Shown here: in pieces, positions 35,814-47,260 of the stretch
How positions within the stretch are numbered: position 1 is the stretch's first letter
Layout: the number at the start of each line of letters is the position of its first letter
DNA from: Avena insularis
Lineage: Eukaryota > Streptophyta > Magnoliopsida > Poales > Poaceae
NCBI GenBank assembly: GCA_023614405.1
Contig: CM042688.1
Span: forward strand, 71,534,253 to 71,598,252
Length of the DNA stretch: 64,000 nucleotides
Reading direction: 5' to 3'
Notes under the pieces: generated by a model
The model's input: only the letters and a program-made list of their open reading frames with translations
Databases searched by the model: none
Told to the model about the DNA's origin: nothing
Translations under genes and position numbers: made by a program

Positions 35814-37892
35814 TGAAGGAGATATGCCCTAGAGGCAAATAAGAAATAGGTTTTTATTGTCATATCTCAATTAGTTTATAATAGTTTCATATTGTGCTAT
35901 AACTGTGCCAAGTAGAAACATTGGTACAGGTGTGGTATGAAACAACAAAGTCCCTAGTAGCCTCTATTCATACTAGCTCGTTGGTCATGACAATGATCTG
36001 GGTTTCAAGATCATGGGCATTTATGCCGACTGACAACGAAATCATATCATTGGAGAATGATGTGGTTGGACATTCCTCGAAGGATTGCAACGCGATCAAG
36101 TCATATAGTTCATTGTTGCAATAGCTATACCTAGACTCCTTCACCTTAGACCGTGAGCTCATATTACTCACTGTTTCCCTAGGCTGCTTAGACTGCATCA
36201 ACCGTCATCTAGTAATATGGTGGCCATAAAGGTGTACGTTGGGTATTCCGAAGGAATAGTAGATGACATGTGACTGCAAGACCGGGATTTGTTCACACAC
36301 ATGATGTGTAAAGATACATACGGCCGTCTTGGTGAGATTACATCTATAAATGTTGCAACATGTGACTAGGCCACGGGGATGTAATATCACGGTAACAAGA
36401 AAACAAAACTTGTTGTGAACGAGATTGAACAAAGGTATGGGATACCGGATCTCAGATCTCGGACAAGTTGTATCGAGAAACAAAAGGAAGAGGATGCTAC
36501 ATTTAGACGGTTCAAACGACATTGTCATCAGGAATGCATAGGGGTCACATGGACATCCCTGGTCCCTCTGTTGATCATTGATACAGATCATGTCTAGAGC
36601 ATTCCCGAGCCGTAAGAGGATACACTTAATGGTACGATGATAGCGATCATTCGTAAGACGGAATCACAGTAGAGAAAGAGAGAAAGCCGGAATCGTTCTG
36701 CGGAGAGATTCGAAGTTGTTCGAAGAAAGAATAAAGGAAAAGACCAGAAAAGTGTTTTCGGATAAATGGGAATTTAAATATATATTTATTATATGTTAAT
36801 TGTGAATTAATATATTCTAAATAATATTTAATTTAAGATTTATAAAGGCAACTTTTATATTAGGCCAAATCCCGGAGGGAAAAGGCCTAGGATAAAAGCT
36901 GCAAAAAATAAAGGGAAAAAGAAAAAGGTAACAGCCACGTGGGCGGCGGATAATATCCGCCGCACAGGGCAGGCACCAGCTAGCCGTAGCCGCTGCTAGG
37001 CCAGCTCAACCCGGCCCAAGAGGAGCTCGTGGGGAGCCAGCCGGCGGTTGGTTCAGCCATGGGGGACAACCCACCCAGGCAAAGGGTTCAGGCGGGCGTG
37101 GCGAGGAGGATGGCTGATGGGCCACCGGTTTCTGGCCCACCCGAGGCGGGCGGGTGGGCCTTGCAATGGCCCGCCGGGTGTGAGCCAACCCACCCATTGG
37201 CTGTTGTTGCTGCTCCTCTTTTTCTTTTTATTTAGCTATTTTCTGTTTGCTATTTGGGCTGGATACTTTTGGTCCATTCGGCTGAACGAAAATCTGCTGC
37301 CTTTTCTTTTAGTATTAGTCCCACATGGCTTAGCCTTTGAGAAAGGCACACCCCCTCCGCCTATATAAAGGGATGCCCATGAGTGGGATTGAACACACCA
37401 ATATTTGGAGAAGTCCTTTGGTTGACTTCCTCCTTCCCTCTCTCTCTAGCCCTTGTGACCATGGCCCCAAGTTTGGGTTGTGCGATCGAGGCACACCTAC
37501 AGCACGCCGTTGCGCTGCAGGGATTCCTAGCCGGATATCAACTTCCGCACTCCCGGCGGGATCGGGGAGCCGGAGGTCTCATCGTGCACCGGATGTGTAC
37601 GAAGACACGAGGCGCAACACTTGGGGCGCTTATATGTCGTGAGCCGGAGCTGTTGCACAATGAAGATGAAGAAGGAGCAAGGGGTGACCTGCGAGGAGCT
37701 TCGCGACCTTGAGGTCGGCTTCGAGTACGACTACTTCAACCACGTTCCCCGCAGAATGTTAACCGCGTACGGTCTACAAGGGTATGTACTCTCTACGCTC
37801 CGGCCGTTACCGTATTACTACATAGATAGATCCTAGGCAGTTCTGGGGTTACATCATAGGAAAAAATTTGTTTTTCGCACCGATCCCCAACA
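35814..37892 (+). repeat. 3' LTR of copia element E
   Basis: It is 2079 bp, TG...CA, followed by the GATAT TSD. It is close to the 5' LTR throughout except in the GC-rich block upstream of the TATA box (about 36950-37210), where alignment by eye breaks down. Confidence 0.92.
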
Positions 37893-37897
37893 GATAT

Positions 37898-38954
37898 CCC
37901 TCAATAGGAGAAAACTCTGACTCAGGGAGGTCGGCAAGCTGAAAAGAAGAAGTATCTCAGTATTGCAAAATAATATAAAGAGGAGCACATAAAAAGAGTT
38001 GATGTTGAAGCTTACCAGCACAACGGGATCTTCCGCTGTATGCATGTCCAGGGACAGCTCCGGAATCTTCCTCTCAATCCGCTCCCTTATCAGCCACTTG
38101 ATCTGGCTTACATAATCTTTTGCCGTGTAGGCTTTGGGGCTGATGCGGAGGGAATCCTTCTTCGACGACGTGATGGAGTGCATCAGTCGATCTCCATGAT
38201 GTTGAAGTGGCTGGATCCGGTGTGCCACCCAGCAGTGAACTAAGTTGGACCCTCTCAGGCCCTTGTGTTTCATCAAATACTTGATCCGCCTCTTGGCGAG
38301 AAGCAGATCGTCACTGAGAGCCGGAGCGACCTCATCCCAGGATTCTTAGGGCGTTGTGGCTCCATCGACGAAAGTCGGCAAAGCAGTAGCTTTGCCGAGA
38401 GCGGGAATATCCTTGTGATAGAAAAAAGTGGACGGCCATTGCTTGACCAACTCACTGTCCATAATCCGAGGATAGACTCGCTCTTGCCTAACCGAAAAAC
38501 TAATAGTACCGGTAATATAAGGATTACCGGCAGTAACGGAATTTCTCCGGACATGGAAGTAATACCGGAAGAGAGTAAGGCTCGGCCTAATGCCGAGATA
38601 CCCCTCACACAAAGATGCGTACGCACTCATCTCTAGGAGAGAGTTCGGGGGAAGATGATGGAGATGAACTTCGTAATGATCTATGACCTTGGAAAAGAAA
38701 TTTGAGGGAGGAAAGCTCAGACCTCTGTCAAGGTGAATGCCGAAGAACACTCGCTCGCCATCGTGAGGGTTGGGGATGGTTTTGCCGAAGCTACTCCGCC
38801 AGTCGCCGGCGAGGAGGAGCCCTTCTTCTTCCACGCCACGGAGCTTGGCACCGTCGAGGACACACGGGATCCAAACCCCACGATTTCTCTCCTTCTCCGC
38901 CGTTGCTGCCGTCGCTGTCGTCACCACCATGCCGGAAGATGATGCAGAAGCCAT
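37898..38954 (-). pseudogene. G1 antisense gene, first exons (PF04195-type 'putative gypsy type transposon' domain)
   Basis: The frame starts at MASASSSGMV (38954). It shows the domain of the plant family annotated as putative gypsy-type transposon: GERVFFGIHLDRGLSFPPSN, FFSKVIDHYEVHLHHLPPNS, ASLCEGYLGIRP, FRYYFHVRRNS and SELVKQWPSTFFYHKDIP. A stop at 38346 is followed by a related frame (38276-37854) with KYTAKDYVSQIKWLIRERIE-like sequence. GT-AG signals at about 38013 and 37942 suggest an intron. The gene is then cut by element E and resumes at 19871. Such antisense genes are a hallmark of Tat elements and their function is unknown. Confidence 0.78.
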
Positions 38955-39523
38955 TTTGCCGGTGTGCCGGTGACCTTGGATGGGCGGCGCTGGAGATTTC
39001 TAGGGAGCAGAGGAGCTCTGGGTTCGTGGGAGGTGTAGGGGAGAAGGAAACGTCGCAAAGTGCTGGTGAAAGGAGATGAGGAATAAGATCCTCACCACTT
39101 ATATCCACCGGCCGCATCAAGATTCGTGTAAACGCTACAGTAAACGTGCCACGCGTTGTGGAAAGAACTAGGAAACCCCATGCGCGATGATTACGTCGCC
39201 TCGATCTCCACGCACGCATTGAAACGGTGCCTCGGTTCCGTGAAAGGCGGACCCACCAACGGTCATGCTAATAGGAAATGTCTGTCAGTGATGTGACTTG
39301 ACCATGACTGGTGTCAGATGACGTCAGAGACCTAGTTCCGGCTTAGTTTGAATATCGAGCTGGTAATCCGAATAAACGTATTCATAGGTCCAACTCATTT
39401 TTTGAGACCCGGATCGTATCTTTTCTTTTGAAGTTTCAGGAACCCTTCAAGATTCTGCAAGCCAAAGATCAAGCAAGATGGTGATGAATCCGACTTTGGA
39501 TCTTGGAGGCCTCCGGGGGCTGC
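38955..39523 (+). other. G1 spacer between antisense gene start and 3' LTR
   Basis: It holds the upstream region of the antisense gene on the minus strand and the polypurine tract (GGAGGCCTCCGGGGGCTGC, 39505-39523) of G1 on the plus strand. No coding signal was found. Confidence 0.65.
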
Positions 39524-40038
39524 TGTTAGGGATATACTTTCCAGGTATCCTCATTGTACCTCACTGACCAGGGTGGCCCACTTCGAGTTAGAGATTTGCT
39601 TCACGGACGGCCCAGTCAGGGAGAAGAGACGGAGTCCAGTCCGGCTACGGGAAGGCCTAGAAGACTTACCGACATAGGCCCATAGTGTTACTTGTAGTTC
39701 AAGATGTACTCTGTAACCAACTCTTAGTCGTAGCCGGATAGACCTCTCATGTAAACCCTAGGCTGGATATCTATATAAGCCGTCCTAGGGAGAGCCTTTA
39801 GGGCACCCTCACAATAGTCTACAATCTCAACTCGCACAGGCGAAACCCTTGTAACCCATATTCCGGCTCTGCCGTATTATTGGATTGCTAGCAGGAGTAG
39901 GATCCATCCAAAGCCGGTGGATTCGAACCTGGATAAACTTGTGTGCTCACCGTCCCGGAATACCGTACGTCTCACACCCCTCTCTTCCACACGCCTCGAG
40001 GACCCCCTCATGGCGTACTTGTCATCAATCCGACGATA
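39524..40038 (+). repeat. 3' LTR of G1
   Basis: It is about 515 bp, starting TGTTAGGGATATACTTTCC directly after the polypurine tract. A TATATAAGCC box is at 39772-39781. The 3' end is placed at 40038, where a final TA stands for the expected CA. Element C sequence continues immediately afterwards. The 5' LTR is outside the window, so the border cannot be confirmed by alignment. Confidence 0.75.
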
Positions 40039-42258
40039 TTGTTGAGATGCTTATTGTCTGCTTGCCTTGTCATTTTGATATGGGGATTCTTCCGTATCAT
40101 CGGGCAAGGGGTACCCCGTTGGCGGTTCTCTATGATACGCATGTATTTAATATGACAAGAACTTACCGGTAACTAAAGTTGAGTAGCATGAGGAGCGGCC
40201 CTCGTACTCAAGGGACATGAAATTTCCAGTTTATGGTCTGTCAAGCATATAACTCGTATTGGACCTCACTTTTACCTTAACCATTTAAAGATGCTTATGA
40301 TAGGGGCAATGAGAGCTCAAAGCTAATGAGTACCATACTTTCAACATTTGGAAGCCTTTCAAACTTTTCAAAACCTTTTTCATTTCCTTGTTGAGTCTCC
40401 ACGCATTATATGAGCACTTTCTTGAGAGCATAGTTGTCATTCTTAGTGTAATATGCTTGTTTCAAAACTTGGTTAATTGTGTCATGACCTTGATGCTTGT
40501 ATCTCTGATATCTTTACTTCTAGTCTTCACTTGAACTTCAGAGGTGCCTCGACATTTATTTGCTCTACAATCAAAGGCAAGAGAGATACCACTCTATCGT
40601 ACCTTTTTATGAGCATTGCAATGTTTCTTATGTTTATGTTTCATGCTACTTATTATTTTTGAGTTGGGATCTCTTCATAGCTTGCAATGACTATTGAGTA
40701 ACCTTATTTGCATACTCCTTATTATGAATTGTCCACGTACTTGATCATATGCTGAGGATATATACATCCTATGAAGCAAATGTGTTCGTGAAAGTTTCTT
40801 TTATCGCACTCAGTTTTCAACTGAATTGCTTGAGGATAAGCAATAAGCTAAGCTTGGGGGAGTTGATACGTCCAAAACGTATCTACTTTCCCGAACACTT
40901 TTGCTATTGTTTCTCCTCTAAACTTGTATGATTTGGATACAACTAACACGGACTAACGTTGTTTTCAGCAGAATTACCTTGGTGTCTAGTTTTTGTGCAG
41001 AAAATTAACTACCAGGAAAAATCCCGGAAAATATGCCAAAAATCCTATTTCACCAGAAGATTTGTGGAGCCAGAAGACGAGACGGAGGACGGCCACGAGG
41101 GGCCCACACCACCTGGCCGTGCGGGCCAGGCCTGGCCGCGCCAGGGGGTGGTGTGGCCGCCTCGGTCACCCCCTCGGCCTCCCCCTTCGCCTATAAGACG
41201 CCTCCTGACCTAAAAACCCTAGGGGGCTTCGACATTTTTCTAGAAAGAGTTCCGCTATGTCGCCACCACCAGATTCCGCAAATCAGAACCAGAAACTCCG
41301 TTCTGGCACCCTATAGGGATGGGGAATTGGAGGAGATCATCGCCATCATCATCACCATCGCTTCTCCATCGACCATCCATTATTCCCCCATCTATGAATG
41401 AGTAATCCCTCATTGTAGGCTATGGGGATGGTAGGCATTGGATGAGATCATTCATGTAATGGCATCAGATTGTTAGGGCATGGTGCCTAGTATCTATTAT
41501 TAGTGCTTTTGACTTTGTTGCAACTTGTTATGCTTAATGCTTGTCACTAGGGCCCGAGTGCCATGATTTCAGATCTGAACACGTTATTGATTCATGATAA
41601 TAGTATTGTTTATGGTCTTACCTGCAAGTTGTATACACATGTTATTGTCCGGAACCAAAGGCCCCGAAGTGACAATAATCGGGATAACCGGAGGTAATGG
41701 CTTTGATGTGAGGATCACATGTGTTCACGGAGTGTTAATGCTTTGCTCCGGTGCTCTATTAAAAGGAGCACCTTAATTGCCAGTAGTTCCCTTAAGGCCC
41801 CATTGCAAACGGGCTGGCAGGACAAAAGATGTTGTGCAAGTTCACATTGCGAGCACGTATGACTATATATGGAACACATGCCTATGATTATTTAGTACTT
41901 GGATGATTTATCTTACTTATCTAAAATTGCCCTATGCCTTGATTGCTATATGAATTGTCTTGTCCATGCAATGCCCGACCATCCATCCCTATGCCTACCA
42001 CGCTTTAATCCTACTATTTGCTGATATTGTTAGTACTGTCTTTACTTTTACTATTGCTATTACTTTGCTATTGCTATTACAAAACTATTGCTACTGATAA
42101 ACTTCTGTGAGCAAGATTGTTTCTAGGTGCAGCTGAATTGACAACTCAATTGTTAAGGCTTATAAATATTCTTTGGCTCCCCTTGTGTCGAATCAATAAA
42201 TTCGGTTTCACTTCCCTCGAAAATACCGCGATACACCCCCTATACTGGTGGGTCATCA
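40039..42258 (+). mobile_element. Athila-like element C, 3' part only
   Basis: Its 3' internal region (40039-40863) matches, in reverse, the 4800-5100 and 28380-28640 regions of elements A and B. It ends in a G-rich tract (AAGCTTGGGGGAGT, 40850-40863) and a complete LTR. The remainder lies left of G1, outside the window. It is inserted in the integrase region of element D; GCGGT (42259-42263) is the right TSD candidate. Confidence 0.82.
40864..42258 (+). repeat. 3' LTR of element C
   Basis: It is 1395 bp, starting TGATACGTCCAAAACGTATC and ending GGTGGGTCATCA. A CGCCTATAAGACG promoter motif is near 41188-41200. Downstream of it the LTR is collinear with that of element A. Upstream, the first roughly 170 bases are unlike A or B. 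Confidence 0.88.
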
Positions 42259-43116
42259 GCGGTCCTTGCTTAGGTGTATCCACACTAGATCACCTTCTTC
42301 GTAGATCATCTCCTTCTTGGTCTTGTTTAGCCTTGGCGCTTGGCGAAGAACTTGTTGCTCAATTGTAGCTCTTATGTCTTCGTGGAGTTTCTTCATTGCT
42401 TGGGCATGATTGTCGATGTCCATGTTGGTGCACTCGTGAAGTGGAAGTGGTAGGATGTCGAGCGCGGTGGGGGGCTCGAATCCATAGATGATCATGAATG
42501 GACTCTTCATTGTCGTTGAGTGCTTAGCTCGATTGTAGGTGAACTCGACGTGGGGAATGCATTCCTCCCAGTCCTTAAGATTCTTCTTGATCAACACTCG
42601 TAGGAGGGTTCCGAGGCTTCGGTTGACAACCTTGGTTTGACCATCGGTTTGAGAGTGTGAGATGGATGAGAAGAGGATCTTGACGTTGAGCTTGGCCATA
42701 AGCGTCTTCCACATGTAGCTCATGAATTTGACATCGCGGGCGGAGTCGATAGTTTTTGGTACACCATGAAGACAGACGGTTTCCCTAAATAACAAATTTG
42801 CGATGTGTGAAGCATCATCGGTCTTATGGCAAGGAATGAAATGTGCCATTTTCAAAAAGCGGTCAACTACAACAAATATTGAATCATCGCCATGCTTTGA
42901 TCTAGGCAATCCTAATAAAAAGTCCATGCTAATGTACGACCAAGGTGCATGCGGAATAGGCAATGGCATATAAAGACCAAATGGGTTTGACTTGGACTTA
43001 TCTTGTAAGCATGTAGTGCATCGTTGGACGTGGCGCTCCACATCTCTCTTCATCTTGGGACAATAGTAGTGTGTGGAGATAATTTCATATGTCTTGTCAT
43101 GACCAAAGTGACCCAT
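42259..43116 (-). pseudogene. Integrase of element D, catalytic residues lost, C-terminus missing
   Basis: The 286-residue frame has the zinc-binding end (CTTCLQDK), the first catalytic Asp (ISMDFLLGLPRSKHGDDSIF), and the block where SDRD is usual, which here reads SARDVKF. The third block reads SQTDGQTKVVNRSLG instead of the usual GQTEVVNR. Two of the three DDE acidic residues are therefore replaced (Ala, and Lys at 42631-42633). The C-terminal domain starts (EEGDLVWIHLSKDR) and is cut by the insertion of element C. Confidence 0.88.
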
Positions 43117-44878
43117 TAAGCCTCCACCATGAGACTCTTGGAGATTTTTTTGGAGAGATGACTTTGGAATGCAAAGCTTGTTTTGTTTGAAGAGAAAACA
43201 TTGTGCAAATAGAAGTCATCAAAACCTTTTTGAATGGAACACTTAGCAAATATTGGTCCAAAGAATGGGTTAGAAGAATACAAACTTTTGATATCCTCAA
43301 GACACAAGATGTTCACTTCAAGACGCATCAGAAGGCTTGTGTTTTTGCGAGACAAAGCATTCGCAACCACATTATCTTTGCCCTTCTTTTACTTGACAAT
43401 ATAGTAAAAGGAATCCATAAAGTCGACCCACTTAGCATGCCATTTACTCAAGTTGGATTAGCCCTTAAGGTATTTCAACAACTCATGGTCGGAGTGTATG
43501 ATAAATTCCTTGGGACAAAGGTAATGTTGCCAACTTGCAAAACACGAACCAAAGGGAAAAGTTCCTTATCATAAATTGGGTAATTGAGGCATGCGCCATC
43601 AAGTTTCTCACTATGGTAAGCTATACGATGTCTGGTTTGCATGAGTACTCGTCCAATGCCAATACCACTAGTGTCACACTCTATTTCAAAAGTTTTTGTG
43701 AAATCCAATAAAGCAAGGAGAGGTGCTTCGGTGAGCCTCTTTTTGAGCTCATCAAACGCCTTTTGTTTTGCTTTGCCCCATACAAAGGTGACATTCTTTT
43801 TGGTAACTCATTGATAGGACAAGTAATAGTAGAGAAATATTTCAAAAATCTACGATAGAAACCGGCCAATCCATAAAAACTTCGAAGTTCACTCACATTT
43901 GTGGGAATAGACCAATCTCGTATGTCTTTGACCTTAGAAATATCGACTTCAACACCATTTTAGGAGACAACAAAACCAATAAAAATCAACCTGTATTTAG
44001 GAAAAAGTGCACTTGGGAAGATTATCATATAGCTTTTCATTTCAAAGAATTTGCAATACTTCCTATACATGGATAACATGCTCTTCCAGCGATTTGTTAT
44101 AGACAAGAATATCATTAAAGTAAACTACTACACTCTTACCAATGATAGATCTCAAAATATGATTCATAAGGCACATGAAGGTGGATGGGACATTAGATAG
44201 GCCAAAGGGCATTACCAACCATTCACAGAGACCAAGTTTGGTCTTGAATGCAGTTTTCCACTCATCACCTTCCGCCATGCGTATTTGATGGTAACCACTA
44301 CGAAGGTCATTTTTAGAGAAAATCGTGGATCCACTAAACTCATCAAGCATGTCGTCAAGACGTGGTATTGGATGTCGATAACGCACGGTGATAGCATTGA
44401 TTGGACGGTAGTCCATGCACAACTGTAACGTATCATCTATTTTCGGGACTAGAATCACGGGTACAACACTTGAGCTTAAGCTTTCTTAGATCAAACCTTT
44501 GGAGATGATATGGTGAATTTGGCGTTAGATCTCCTTTGTATCCTCTGGGTTCGTGTGCTATGCGGCGCGGTTTGGGATAGGTGCGCCAGGGATGAGGTCT
44601 ATGCGATGTTCAATTTCTCGAAGAGGAGGTAGTCCATGTGGTAGTTCTTCGAGAATTACATCCTTGAATTCCTGCAAAATAGCGATCAAATAAGGAGGCA
44701 CATTGGTTAAGTCTTTAGTTCCTTGTGCCAAGCCCTTGCATATAAAGACATAGTGCAATATAGATGGGTTATTCCTCACTTCTCTCATCTCACTTTTGGT
44801 GACAAGGAGAACACTCTTAGTCTTTCCGCTCCTATTTGGCTTTTGGTGCTCACTCACTATATATGGTGGTTCTCTCAC
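43117..44878 (-). pseudogene. Reverse transcriptase and RNase H of element D, frameshifted
   Basis: RT blocks are visible at 44458-44063 ([55 protein letters not shown]). The catalytic YFDD reads YFND (Asn codon 44114-44116). The thumb is near 43896-43681 (LRSFYGLAGFYRRFLKYFST). RNase H is near 43708-43475 ([32 protein letters not shown]) with further pieces to 43116. At least five frame changes separate them. The enzyme would be inactive. Confidence 0.85.
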
Positions 44879-45330
44879 TCACCACTCATCCCACAAGATG
44901 TTTTTGTGGCTTGCACTCTCGCTAAAGCCTTTGCATTGTCCGCAATTATTTGGCTAGGAGTCATTGGTTGCAAAACACATGTCTTCTCAATCCACTTGAA
45001 GGTATACACGTTTGTGCGGCCATCATGTAGAGCACCCTTGTCATATTGCCATGGCCTACCAAGCAACATATGACACACGATCATGGGGACCACATCACAC
45101 TCCACCGTGTCTTTGTATGGTCTAATAGAGAACGTCACCGGGACGATGTGCTTGATCTTCACGGGCCCATGGTCACTTATACATTGCACATGGTAGGGGT
45201 GCTTATGTGGGTAGAGGGTGAGGTTGAGTTTTTCACAAAGCTTGGTGCTTGCTAGATTATGGCAACTCCCTCCATCGATGATGACTTCAATGGATTTCCC
45301 GTTGATTCCAGCACGTGTTTGGAAGAAGTT
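44875..45330 (-). pseudogene. Aspartic protease of element D
   Basis: The 3' part (45189-44875) has VTFSIRPYKDTVECDVVPM and MLLGRPWQYDKGAL, the conserved end of chromoviral proteases. The active-site region upstream (about 45190-45320) is frameshifted; an IDGGS-like block can be inferred near 45260-45290 but is not intact. Confidence 0.65.
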
Positions 45331-45349
45331 AGATCTTTGATCTTCGTGC

Positions 45350-47260
45350 TCTTAGGCTTGCATAGTCAAAGCTCTTGTGAGGACAACCGATGGACTTGCG
45401 TAATGTTCACACATGAGAAGCTCTTGATCATCATTCTCAATATGTTGTCTTCTGAGTGCTTCCTTGATGCATGCATCAAACTCTTCTTCACTCAAGTATT
45501 CCTCTTCACCATTGCCATAAATGAACAACACCTTGGTATTGCCACAACAGAATGACTTACGTCCTTTGCCTCCACACTTGTAACATTGTCCTTCAAATAG
45601 TATAGATGCATCCAATGGTTGCTTGCTACTTGGGGCGGTTTGCCTTGAGTAGTTGCTAAATTGAAAGGTGGCTTTGGAGTACTTGAGTAGCTTCCTTTGA
45701 TGTTTGTTGGTGTTGTTGTTATTGTTGGAGATTGCTTGTAGGTAAAGTATATTTTCGGCTTGTTGTACTTGAGGTCCTCTTGTACTTGACATTTGTCCTT
45801 TGTTGCATTATGCACAAGGTCCACCATATTGTTGTACTTTTGGAACTCGGCGATTCGCATGATTGGGTGGCTCAAGCCAATGAGGAATCATGCTATGGTT
45901 TGCTCCTCGCGCTCCTCAATGTTGGCACAGATCATGTTGAGCCCCATTTGCTTGAAGTACTCTTCCATAGTTTTTGTCCCTTGGTTAAGCATTTGAAGCT
46001 TATTGAAGAGGTCGCACGTGTAGTACGAAGGGACAAAGCGGGAATGCATATGAGACTTCATGTCTTACCAAGTGTTAATTGAAGGCTCTCTTCTTGCTTC
46101 TCGGGAAACTTGAACCTTTTCCCACCAAAGATTTGCCATAGCTACCATCTTCACATTGTTGTAGTTGCGCATGCGAAATATTTTGTCAACCTTGAGTGCC
46201 CATGAGATATATTCTTCGGGATCACTAGAGAAGGTGAAATTGAGCATGGTGAACTTGAGCTTGCCAAATGTTTCTTCCTCTTGGTGGTCACGATGACGAT
46301 GGCTGCCATGATAGCGGAGGTGGTTATTCTCATCATCTGAGAAATCATTTTGACGTGCTTGGTGATGATGTTGTTGCTCTTGCGGTGGTTGTGCCGCATT
46401 TGGCGGAGGAGAAACTTGGTCATCACGATGTTGTTGATGTGCTTGGGCTTCTTGGCACGGTTGAGGCGGTTGAGGAGGCTCATGTCGTCGTTGTTGACGA
46501 GGTTGAGGCGCTTGGGCCTCATGAGGATGATGAAGGTGTGGAGCCTCTTGACGTGGTTGGGGAGAGGTAGGAGGCTCATTCACCGGTTGGTGATGTGGGT
46601 TAGGCACTTGGGCCTCTTGATGATGATCATGGTCTTGATCCTCTTGACGTGGTTATGGTGGTTGATGAGGCTCATGCCTAGGTTGTTGACGAGGTTGATG
46701 TTGCTCGTCATTTGCATTTTCACGCTCATGATGTTGTTGAGGTTTTTCCTCTTCATGGTGACCATGGTGTCGTAGTTGATGTTCATGACGGCAACGATGG
46801 TGAGGAGGATCTTCAAGAGCTTCACGTTGGCGACAAGCTTGTTCTTCCAAATTGGAGTCATCACTTTTTGTCGAGTGAAGGTCTTGTGGTTGTTGACGAT
46901 GTACTTGAGGTTCCGCTTGGAGCACGAGCGCCCTTTCATAATGATGATGTCCTTCGCGCCTTGATAGAGGCCTTGATGAGGAATCACCATCGTAGCTTGA
47001 TGTTGCGGTGTGCCTTGGAGATGGTACATATTGCAAAGAGCTCACATGTTCAACAACATGGTCTTCATTGCATCTTGGAGCACTTGTGTGAGGGTCTTCT
47101 CGATGAGGATAATGATGGCGTGACGAGTGCGAAGAGCTTGATGCACACGAGCATGGCCTTGTGTTATGTGCAATCTCGGCCATCGAACGTTGGAGTGCTT
47201 AATTTTGATAGGCTAAATTGTGGTGCATGGCCCTCATCTCTTGAAAAAGTCTCTCGAAGA
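45350..47260 (-). pseudogene. Gag of element D, broken
   Basis: From N- to C-terminus it has MRAMHHNLAYQN with a stop (TAA) near 47213, a Ser/Arg/His-rich stretch (46653-47183), a long Pro/Gln/His-rich tract encoded by an imperfect minisatellite (46440-46690), the capsid start (FGKLKFTMLNFTFSSDPEEY, near 46230) and a zinc knuckle remnant CYKCGGKGRKSFC near 45560-45600. The knuckle His of C-x2-C-x4-H-x4-C is Arg. Part of the capsid is deleted (WWEKVQVS follows too soon). Frameshifts are frequent. Confidence 0.75.

Larger units (their letters stand above)
19877..37892 (+). mobile_element. Ty1/copia element E, non-autonomous, with nested element B
   Basis: Terminal repeats are at 19877-22010 and 35814-37892 with perfect 5-bp flanks GATAT (19872-19876 and 37893-37897). 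The PBS is TGGTATCAGAGC (22012-22023) and the PPT is AAGTGGGAGAC (35803-35813). The LTR ends TGAAGGAGATATGCCCTAGA and CCGATCCCCAACA place it in the cereal Angela/BARE-like copia group. Excluding element B, the internal region is about 3.9 kb and has no recognisable gag, integrase or RT, so it resembles a large retrotransposon derivative. It is inserted in the antisense gene of G1. Confidence 0.9.
1..40038 (+). mobile_element. Tat/Retand-type Ty3/gypsy element G1, 5' end outside window, interrupted by three insertions
   Basis: Its pieces are 1-933, 2625-2828, 11542-19876 and 37898-40038. They join when the solo LTR (934-2624), element A (2829-11541) and copia element E (19877-37892) are removed, each flanked by a 5-bp duplication. 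The order is gag, protease, RT, RNase H, integrase on the plus strand, then a long spacer with a gene on the opposite strand, then a purine-rich tract and the 3' LTR. An antisense gene between pol and the 3' LTR is a known trait of the Tat lineage. The 3' LTR is followed by TTGTT (40039-40043), the likely TSD; its partner lies beyond the left edge. Pol carries several stops and frameshifts, so this copy is dead. Confidence 0.85.
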
